From the NCBI RefSeq assembly GCF_003945595.2, contig NW_024104898.1:124001-188000 (forward strand): 64,000 bases of DNA. Reading direction: 5' to 3'. Under the pieces are notes generated by a model. That model did no database searches. It saw only the letters and a list, made by a program, of their open reading frames with translations, and was not told the DNA's origin. Shown here piece by piece: positions 30,701 to 64,000 of this stretch (its first letter is position 1; every line of letters begins with the position of its first letter). The stretch comes from Pipra filicauda (lineage: Eukaryota; Chordata; Aves; Passeriformes; Pipridae). The position numbers and the translations under genes are program-made.

Positions 30701-32285
30701 GTGTTATTACTTTCAATACACTGGCAGAATTTCTTAGGTCCTGTAAAATAGATTTTTTTTGTCAAAAGCGATATTTGATGTCTGTATCAGCTATGAAAAA
30801 ATGTCAAGATATTTATGAGCCTCCAGTGGATGTTATTCTTATAGATAGCTAAGCTAGTTACTTTCTACATAGTAATTACTGGATGTAGTGAATAGAAACA
30901 TGATTCAGTTACTAACAAATTTCTCATTTAATCATTGCAGTTAACACAAAAATTACTCCCTTGTCCTCATGACCACTTTCTTTAAATTCCTACAAGGAAA
31001 CCCTCAGCAAAGAACGTCACATCTTCCGCTCTTCTCAGAGCACTTGTTTGATGTTACCATACAAAGTACAATTAAAAAGATTAAAAAAAAAAAAGCCCAA
31101 AAAACCAACAAAAAACAGAAGTGGTTTGCATTGCTAAACAGACTAGAGACTCTCTTGACAAAGACAGTACTTTCAAGGAAAGACGTAGAAAGGAAAGAGA
31201 TGGACAGGAAGCAAGAGACAAAGAAAGGAGACCTCAAAAGGAAAACGAGTAGACACTTTTCAGTCTCAAACATGGCCAAATGAGAATCAAACAGTGGGCT
31301 GCTGGTAACATGGGCAGCATTAAGGTTTACAACAGAGATTTTCTAGTAAACAACGCCAAAGAGGAACGAAGGTTGCACTATCGACTGTTATTGGAGTTCA
31401 TGCAACATACCCATCACTGAAGTATCTGACAGCAATGGCTCTAGGCCAGCAGTTCAGAAGTTCTTTAACCACAAGATCCCTATCAGTCCTTTCACGCACT
31501 AATAAGCGTATCAAGCCCATCGCTTTTCAACCGAAAACACCACATAACGTGTCCCACAGCACCGAAGGGGCTCCAGCGGGTCTCACGGGCCAGGCCCGGG
31601 GGCCGAGGGGCTGCGAGCCGGGGGCAGCTGCGGCACAAGCGGCGGGGCAGCGGCACGACGGGGGCAGGTTTTAACAGGGGGTTACGAAACTGGTGTCAAG
31701 TTTGGGCGGCCGGCCCCGAGGGGCACTCGGAGAACTGCAGAGAGGCGGCGGGAGCGGCCGCTCCGGGCCGGGGCCGCCACGTCCCGCCCCTCGCCCGGCG
31801 GCGGCCGCCCCCGGGGACAGGGAAACAGCCCCGGCGGCCGCTCCCTCCCGGGGAAAGGAACGAGCCATGGCAGCGCCCAGGGCGGCCGCGCTCCTCCGGC
31901 TGCCCAGGGACGCGCGATACCGAGGGGGAGCGGCCAGCGGAGCCGGGGGCGCGGGGGGGTGGAAGGTCGCGGGTGTTACCTGCAGCTCCGCCCGCTCCGC
32001 CTCCCACTCGGCGCGCTCCGCCTCGAAGCGGCCCCACTCGTGCTGCAGGAAATGCAGGATGCCCGGCACGCTGTACTGAGCCCGGGACGCCGACAGCGGC
32101 GCGGCGGCTCCGGAGGCTGCGACCCCCCCGCCGCCGCCGCCTCCTCCCGCTACTGCCGCGGCGGCCGCCGCTGCCGCCGCCTCGCCCGGCTCGAGCCCCG
32201 GCCCGCCCGCCGGCGGCGGCAGCAGCAGCGCGTTGTTGTTGTTGTTGTTGCTGAAGAAGACGCCGGGCCCTGCTTGCTCGTCCAT
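6594..32285 (-). CDS. STRN: Striatin, 5' part of gene (coding exons 1-5)
   Basis: Striatin is a scaffold and regulatory (B''') subunit of PP2A and organises the STRIPAK complex at membranes and in the cytoplasm. Five exons (31980-32285, 19927-20030, 11695-11768, 8509-8587, 6594-6758) join with GT-AG boundaries and matching phases into 728 nt, that is 242 codons plus two bases. The start [14 protein letters not shown] is that of human STRN as I recall it and differs from STRN3 and STRN4. In order one sees a low-complexity N-terminus (residues 13-67), a caveolin-binding motif (F79, W84, F87), a coiled coil (about 86-155) and a basic calmodulin-binding stretch ([10 protein letters not shown], 203-212). 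The C-terminal WD40 propeller is not encoded here; the gene continues past the left edge. Intron 1 is about 12 kb. The upstream neighbour is HEATR5B on the same strand. Identity and exon limits are read directly; function is family knowledge. Confidence 0.96.
6759..8508 (-). other. STRN: STRN intron 4
   Basis: AT-rich intron between exons 4 and 5. The only structure seen is a 20-bp tandem duplication at 7351-7390. No coding potential or known repeat was recognised. Confidence 0.85.
7351..7390. repeat. 20-bp tandem duplication
   Basis: Two adjacent units beginning gtctaaagttgg differ at about three of 20 positions. It is a small local duplication inside STRN intron 4. Confidence 0.85.
8509..8587 (-). 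CDS. STRN: STRN exon 4
   Basis: This 79-nt exon completes Asp162 and codes [20 protein letters not shown] and then RQLLR (163-187). It ends on CA of Gln188 before gtaagt. The acceptor is ctttttcag. The [14 protein letters not shown] region, shared with exon 5, is conserved across striatins. EAEIQ and LIW are small differences from the human sequence as I recall it (ETEVQ, LMW). Confidence 0.96.
8588..11694 (-). other. STRN: STRN intron 3
   Basis: AT-rich intron. A perfect 14-bp tandem duplication lies at 10257-10284 and several A/T runs are present. No exon-like frame or known transposon was recognised. Confidence 0.85.
10257..10284. repeat. 14-bp perfect tandem duplication
   Basis: The unit tataacaaagtttc occurs twice head to tail without mismatch. 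Confidence 0.9.
11695..11768 (-). CDS. STRN: STRN exon 3 (end of coiled coil)
   Basis: This 74-nt exon completes Arg137 and codes residues 138-161 ([20 protein letters not shown], then NYDS). It ends with the first base of Asp162 before a ggtaag-type donor. The acceptor is tttctttcag. It links the coiled coil to the following acidic linker. Phase agreement with exons 2 and 4 supports the boundaries. Confidence 0.96.
13097..13136. repeat. 20-bp tandem duplication
   Basis: Two adjacent units of the form gttacNtacacctcttgRtt differ at two positions. Confidence 0.88.
18560..19464 (-). mobile_element. CR1 LINE fragment with internal foreign segment (copy 1)
   Basis: The element's 3' end is at the left: the + strand begins catagaatcatagaatc, the complement of the CR1 terminal octamer repeat. 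Read on the minus strand, the C-terminal part of the CR1 reverse-transcriptase ORF is recognisable in two open blocks, 18858-19133 ([29 protein letters not shown]) and 19178-19372 ([15 protein letters not shown]). Between them, 19097-19195 does not look like CR1: about 35 bp unique to this copy, then an AT-rich segment of about 66 bp (19132-19197) shared with the copy at 51.3 kb. CR1 resumes at about 19196 and fades near 19464, so the element is 5'-truncated. It sits in STRN intron 2 in the gene's orientation. It looks young relative to the copy at 46.8 kb. Confidence 0.93.
19927..20030 (-). CDS. STRN: STRN exon 2 (coiled coil)
   Basis: This exon is 104 nt and starts in phase 0 after a ttttgcag acceptor. 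It codes [20 protein letters not shown] and onward to LEYALKQE (residues 103-136), ending on AG of a split Arg137 before gtatgc. The heptad-like hydrophobic spacing is that of the striatin coiled coil, which homodimerises and binds the PP2A A and C subunits. The sequence is essentially invariant relative to the mammalian protein as I remember it. Confidence 0.97.
21650..21669. repeat. Poly(A) tract, 20 bases
   Basis: An uninterrupted run of 20 A. The sequence 5' of it resembles no gene or SINE I know, and I found no target-site duplication that would mark it as a retroposed tail. Confidence 0.9.
28993..29019. repeat. (CA)n microsatellite
   Basis: A dinucleotide CA run with a single interrupting A, in STRN intron 1. 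Length polymorphism is expected. Confidence 0.92.
31980..32285 (-). CDS. STRN: STRN exon 1 (start codon, N-terminus, caveolin-binding motif)
   Basis: This exon codes residues 1-102 and ends in phase 0 at CAG, followed by the donor gtaaca. The ATG at 32285 sits in a good Kozak context (gccATGg) and begins the known [11 protein letters not shown] start. The frame stays open upstream to 32540, but that upstream sequence has no family match, so the internal ATG was chosen. Low complexity is marked: six Asn (13-18), a Leu/Pro patch (20-25), nine Ala (36-44) and eight Gly (47-54). The conserved part begins at Q70 and includes the caveolin-binding motif FLQHEWGRF (79-87). The WEAERAELQ end starts the coiled coil. 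My recollection of human exon 1 is 78 residues, so this one is about 24 longer, all of it in the repeat tracts. Confidence 0.96.
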
Positions 32286-32472
32286 GGCCGGGCCGGGTCC
32301 GCCTGGCTCCCGCCGCCGCTCCCGCCGCGGAGGTCCCGGCAGCACCAGCACCAGCAGCAGCAACAACCTGGGCGCGTCCCGCCCGCCGTCACCGCCTGAC
32401 AGCCACCCCCACCCGCCGCTACGGCGGCCCGACGGGGACAGCGCGGAGAGCGACCCGCCCGCACCTCTCGCA

Positions 32473-32492
32473 GCATCCTGGGAAATGTAGTT
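32473..32492 (-). promoter_or_regulatory. STRN: ZNF143/THAP11 (ACTACA...TCCCA) element of the STRN promoter
   Basis: On the minus strand the sequence reads AACTACATTTCCCAGGATGC, a near-perfect match to the SBS/ACTAYRnnnCCCR promoter motif bound by ZNF143 with THAP11 and HCFC1. It lies about 190 bp upstream of the STRN ATG inside the CpG island, a typical position near a start site. The motif match is seen; occupancy is inferred. Confidence 0.8.
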
Positions 32493-32799
32493 CCGATGGA
32501 GGGCGGGGAGGATTCCCCGATCGCCGCCTTCTCCCCTCACCGCCCTTAATTCGAGGGATGGTGTTCTGGCGGCTGAGCCTCAGCCCCGAGATGGAGACCG
32601 GCAGGGCCGCTGGCAGCGCGCCCCCGGGACCGGTGGGTTGGGCAGGGGTGCGGCAGCGGCGGCAGGGACAGGGCAGCTCCTGCTGCAGCAGGAGCACAGG
32701 GCAGTGGGCACCTCCACCTCCGAGCGGGGTCTGAACGGCTCGGGCACTCCCGCAGCCCACCCCGGGGACACGGAGGGCAGGTGTCTCGCAGCAGTCCCA

Positions 32800-35700
32800 C
32801 ATGCTCAGGTCAGGCCCTGCTCTTTCAGCCCCTTCTTTTCTGCTTCGGCCCTGCTCTGAGCAGTGCTCGGCCTCATATTGCCGAAAGCTGCAAATCCTGC
32901 CCAAGGCTGCAGGGGTTTCTTGAACATCGTTTCGAATGCTGGAAGAGAGCAACACAAAATTTTTCAGGAATTGCCACGCTGCCTGTTCCCACATGAGGAA
33001 AGGGAAAACAAGATCCTGTGAGGCAGAGGGCACAAACTGCTGGCAGCACTGCCCTCTCCCCCTCTCCCCAAGGCACAAAGAGGCGAAGTTGGGCTTGCCA
33101 TGTGCAGACCAGCAACAGAGCCTTCCTGGAGACACAAACACGCTGCTCCAACAGGCTGTGCCACAGGTGTGTGACAGATGGCACATGCCACCAAGGAGCT
33201 TCCACAAGGTTCCTGCTTGTGCCACTCTCGTGTCCTTCGCCATGCCCCGGGCATGCAAGGAGTGCCCCACTGCTTACTCAGGCTGTGTTTCCTGTTTCCT
33301 TCTGGCTGCTCCAAAACCGAACTTGCCTGCTTCATAACCCTGCCCTCGGAGTTAGAGCTGTGGCTGGTGGGCTACCTCTTTGGGAAAGACAACTAAAGAA
33401 GCTTCCAGAGAGCAGAGGGGAACTGAAGGGAAAGCACTGAAGAGGGACTGTGCTACTGGAGTAGAACAACAAGGCTCACTCAAAAAGGAAGGAAACAGCA
33501 GAGAGAGATGAAAGATGTGAAAGGGAAACGGAGCACATTTAAAAAAATCTGACAAAGAAAAACAACAAAAAGAGTGACAAACAATAAGCACTACAGACAT
33601 TTCGAGTTACTTCAGGGTTTTTTTAATCAAATGAAATTTGATGCCAAAATATTATGTAAAACCACACGGTTATACCTTTAGTATCAGGAGTAAGCAGAGA
33701 AGCAAACGAGGACTAAACTGGGGAAGGATGTATACAAATGGGAGTTGTGCATGTTGTAGACAGCCACACAATATACAAAGAAAAACCTCTCCCTTCTCTA
33801 TCCCTCTACTTCTATCTAGTACCATTTTCCCTTCTGCTAACTTATTTCTCTTTTTCTACTGACTTAGTTATGCTTGGTTGCTACACTTCCCTCCCCCCCT
33901 CCTTTTCTGAGTTTTCAGACATCTTGTCAACTAGAGTCTAACCAAAACTTAAAAGTGCTCAGATAAAAAGGTAAACAAAACCTGATTACAGTTAAAATCA
34001 TTCCAAGAAGTCATTATTTACTAGACTATCTGGTGGGGAGGAAGAAATCTAAAACAGGTTATAAACTTGTTTTCTTAGTTTTACTTGCAAAATGTTTGTC
34101 TTCAATTTTGTACTGAAAGAGTTTCCATAATACTTCCTCTCAAATGTTAAACAGATTTAGAACTTCTTCTAAGCAATACAGCTTTGTAATGCTGGAAACA
34201 CATAATAGAAAGTGATATATTTTAATCAATTTAATTCCCACTACTCGTACTAAGATGAAAAAAGTAGTGAAACTACTTTCTTCCTCATGTACAGCATATT
34301 GTTTTTACTTCCACATATATCTTTACTCCTATAGAACAACGGAACAAGACTTAGAAGTTAACAGCTTTATGAAAAAAAATTGAGAGATTAGAGGATGCAC
34401 CATTTGTTGTCATCACTTTAGTATTAAAATGTTCACTGTGAAATGAAAGCTTTTCTGATTTTATGTTAAATATTTTGCACACAGCAAATGCAATAGGGCA
34501 GAAGAGCATTGTCTTGACCATTTTGCATAGGTACTCAAAGGGATATTAGATAAGGTCTTACAGGAAAATAGAAAGCCCAGAGGCAAGTGACTATGCAAAA
34601 ATAGCGATCTAAAAATATCTCAACCAGCTATGAATCATGATCAATTCTATTTACTATCCCTTTGCTATATTTGAGGTTGATGCATCTGAAATACCCAGTT
34701 TTCACAGAGTATCCAGAAAAACATCAGAGATGAAACTCAACAGGCCTAGCTGAGGCCTCTAGTTATGTAGCTTCTCTCTATAAAGCAAAATGTATAGAAA
34801 GATCCCTATAGAAGAGAGGCGGTGAGTTAGAAGCCCATAGATTCAACAGCTGTGTCAAAAAATTCACGTAAGTCAGTCTTGTATACACAAGAAAATACAT
34901 GGTTCCACACTTCTGCCAATAGGAAGGGCGAGGCCTGGCAGCAGACAGACATTGGGAATCACAGCATTTGAGCTCTAAGCTCCAAAATCTGCAGACCAGA
35001 CTCACCCAGATGCAAGGGGAGTCACGTGCTTTTCAAAAAAGAAAAGCCTGGTAGGGGAAGGAGAAACTGGAGGAGCCTGACTCTCACTGGTGTTCTGCCC
35101 CCTGAGTCAGTAGAGGTTCAAAGGACTCCAGTAATTTTGCTTGCAAACTTTATCAAGGATTACAGGTATGATATATTCACTGAGACTAAAATCTTGCAGC
35201 AAGGTCAAATATGAGTCTGGACAAAGGGCAGAGCACTGACTCATCACATACTCAACCAGTGGCTGGCAGAACAGGAAGACTGCAAACACAGAGCACCTTA
35301 CAAGGGCCAAAATCTACACCTACAAAAATGCAGATAGCAGGCAGTTCTCTTTATAAACTCAATTTCCAATGCATTCCCTTAAATTTTATCTTAGAAGAGA
35401 TAGGGGATTAGATTCTTTGCATCCTTTATTCATTTTCAAGCATGGAAACTAATTTGAAAGCAATATACACCACATAAATAAGGACAACTCATTAAGACAG
35501 CATGCTTGATCATTCACCTTGAGAAAGGCTGAAAATTTTCAACTCTTTTGTTGTGTTTTTTTCATGCAAGCTGAGATGATCTACAAAGTCTGACAATCTC
35601 CTTCCTTACTTTGTTTTTAAAAGGAAAAAATGCATACTTCTACACTTGAAATTCCCCACGGTACAGGGTAAGTACTTCATAACAGTTTTTCTTCTTCCCT

Positions 35701-36049
35701 CCGTCCCCACTGTGCTAGTGTGTTGGCACAATGGTAGGATAACAATCATCAGATTTCAAAAACCAGTGGAGGGTTTGGGGGAGCTTTTAAAAATAAATAA
35801 AAGTATTTAGATATAGAATAATCTTTTTGTGGATAATTTATAACAGAAATTCATAAATATGATCACAATTTCCTAAAAATCTATACAAACACAAGTAACA
35901 CCACTTCCCTTGTAATGCATGGATTTCAAGTAATTACACAAAGCTCCATTAGACAGCCTTTCACATACAAATTACACAAAATTAAACATGTATGCAGGGA
36001 TAATGTAATGCTTCTGACTACTTAATGGTCCAAAAATAATAAAAGTAAT
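32800..36049. other. Intergenic region between HEATR5B and STRN, including the HEATR5B 3' UTR
   Basis: About 3.8 kb separate the HEATR5B stop from the STRN ATG on the same strand. The right part holds the HEATR5B 3' UTR. The stretch 32.8-33.4 kb is moderately GC-rich with long chance open frames on both strands, none resembling a known protein. From 33.5 to 35.4 kb the DNA is AT-rich and I see no gene, RNA or known repeat. Confidence 0.75.
35425..35430 (-). terminator. HEATR5B: Candidate HEATR5B polyadenylation signal
   Basis: This is the first canonical AATAAA (tttatt on the + strand) downstream of the HEATR5B stop. It would give a 3' UTR of about 620 nt plus the cleavage offset. A weaker TATAAA variant lies closer to the stop at 35837-35842. 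Transcript ends are needed to choose between them. Confidence 0.45.
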
Positions 36050-62835
<26,786 letters not shown>

Positions 62836-64000
62836 CTAAAAATCAGAACCATTACAGATGAGTGAACTGCTGCACCCCAGTATCAATAAATGGACGCTGT
62901 TAAGGACTAAAATCATTCTACTTTTCAGTTTATGCCCAAGTGTGAGCTGCTGGGTACCAGGTCCTGGAAGTTCAGAAGTAAGCACTTTTTATAATATACA
63001 AATATGAAAATAAAGCTGACATACATAGAGCTGTTACCTGGCTAAAAGAGATAAAAGCTTAAATATTGGAACTACCGTGCCAGTGCAGTTTAGGTTAATT
63101 ACCATTTCCAATCTGCTATACTCTAGTAGTACTATGCCTCATAGTATCCTATAGCTGTAAATCATATTCTTTTAAACAAAAATCCATCATCTGGTGCACC
63201 ACACATGACAGCTATCATAAAAACTTCCATTTCAAATTTGTAACAGAATCTTACAGCAGTAAGTTCTTAGAAGCCCCTCAGTAAGACAGCATCAGATTTC
63301 TTTGCTAACCAACAGTGGCTTTTAATTCCTTTGAATCACCTCAAGTGCAAGCAAATATTTTTCTTTTGGAAGAAATGTGCATGGTCTCTGTTTTTCTGAG
63401 AGGAAGTAGCTGCACAGAGAAGTGTATGTTTTTCCACATTTAGAGAGATGAAGAGTGCTCTTTAAAAAACTCTGATTCTTTATTTATCTTGGGATAATTT
63501 GTTTTTAATAAACCAAACACACGTTTGCTTTCTTGGTATTAAGTTACTATGTGGATGGAAAATGCTTTCCTAAATGAAAGGATTGTATTGTTTATAAAGC
63601 ATTTTAACAGTAAATATATATTCGACATAGGAATATACAAGATTTTACTCCTGAAAAAACAAGTAGACTTTAAAGAATTTCTAAACATCACACTGAGGTT
63701 GTTTTAATGGAACTAAAACGCAGTACATTTGGGAGATTTAATTAATGTAAAGAGTATTCCCTGTTTCAAGTTACAAAACAAGTAACTAGAAGTTATGAAG
63801 CCAACGCAGGAAGAAGAAATTAAAACTAGAGTGTAGAACTGTACAGTTTAATTTTAATACCTGGCATTAATTCCATTTAAAAGCTAATCTGAAAAGTTTG
63901 CTAATGCAGCAGGGAAGGCAGACCTTGCCTACATATTTGCAGTATGAAGAAATGCACGAGACAACTCAGAGGAAACCCTATCAAACTAAGTATAATTTGA
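62836..64000 (-). other. HEATR5B: HEATR5B intron (partial)
   Basis: I searched for the preceding exon (expected to end with a VNLSSLVPSLC-like sequence) and did not find it, so this is intron up to the right edge. AT-rich, with no repeat recognised. Confidence 0.8.

Larger units (their letters stand above)
20031..31979 (-). other. STRN: STRN intron 1
   Basis: This is a long first intron of about 12 kb. It contains a 20-base poly(A) run (21650-21669), a (CA)n tract at 28993-29019 followed by a GC-richer patch to about 29180, another GC-richer patch near 23470-23600, and the 3' shoulder of the STRN CpG island from about 31560. First introns often hold enhancers, but I can identify none by sequence. 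No second gene was seen on either strand. Confidence 0.85.
31560..32790. promoter_or_regulatory. STRN: CpG island covering the STRN promoter, exon 1 and start of intron 1
   Basis: GC content rises sharply from the AT-rich surroundings and CpG dinucleotides are dense, with many CCGCCGCC and GGCGG runs. The island covers STRN exon 1 and about 500 bp upstream of its ATG. A GC box (gggcgggg) lies at about 32501. Such islands mark broad, TATA-less housekeeping-type promoters. The start site itself cannot be placed from sequence but should lie between the ATG at 32285 and roughly 32500. Edges are estimated by eye. Confidence 0.88.

Noticed and set aside
6594..32285. Assignment to STRN3 or STRN4 instead of STRN
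   Set aside because: The N-terminus [14 protein letters not shown] and the neighbouring HEATR5B both point to STRN; STRN3 lies next to other genes and starts differently.
31693..32490. Plus-strand open frames rich in Arg, Pro and Ser across STRN exon 1
   Set aside because: They are antisense shadows of exon 1 and the CpG island, with no family similarity.
32286..32540. In-frame upstream extension of STRN exon 1 from a Met at 32540
   Set aside because: The frame is open only because the region is GC-rich. The known striatin start (MDEQAGPG) with a good Kozak context is at 32285.
32419..33270. Open frame of 283 codons on the minus strand upstream of STRN
   Set aside because: It lies over the GC-rich promoter where stops are rare, resembles no known family, and runs on a different frame through the likely STRN start site. 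I treat it as chance.

Overview
This window is vertebrate nuclear DNA, almost certainly from a bird. It has AT-rich introns with GT-AG exons, a CpG-island promoter, and CR1 LINE fragments ending in the ATTCTATG-type 3' tail (seen as its complement on the + strand). The order HEATR5B then STRN, both on the minus strand, matches the arrangement I recall from human 2p22.2. I cannot name the species.

Right half (about 36.0-64.0 kb): the 3' half of HEATR5B, read right to left. Fifteen coding exons can be joined with intact GT-AG junctions and consistent phases. They give 1000 codons plus a stop, roughly the C-terminal half of a protein of about 2070 residues. Earlier exons lie beyond the right edge. 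The product is a HEAT-repeat protein that works with the AP-1 clathrin adaptor and the aftiphilin/gamma-synergin complex in endosome and trans-Golgi traffic.

Middle (about 31.5-36.0 kb): the HEATR5B 3' UTR region, then about 3.8 kb from the HEATR5B stop to the STRN start codon. This includes a CpG island with a near-consensus ZNF143/THAP11 element just upstream of STRN.

Left half (1-32.3 kb): the 5' part of STRN (striatin). Exons 1-5 encode 242 codons: an unusually long low-complexity N-terminus, the caveolin-binding motif, the coiled coil that docks PP2A, and the calmodulin-binding segment. The WD40 exons lie beyond the left edge. Striatin is the scaffold and regulatory subunit of the STRIPAK PP2A complex. 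STRN and HEATR5B are neighbours with no known shared pathway.

The non-exonic sequence is intron or intergenic DNA. It holds two young, closely related CR1 copies, an old nearly full-length CR1 wreck, a CR1 3'-end fragment, microsatellites, small tandem duplications, and one unclassified decayed element with two adjacent hairpins. I found no RNA gene, CRISPR array or novel multi-gene system. The most unusual observations are a non-CR1 segment of about 66-70 bp at the same junction in both young CR1 copies, the paired hairpins near 59 kb, and CR1 sequence that runs contiguously in consensus coordinates across a HEATR5B exon.
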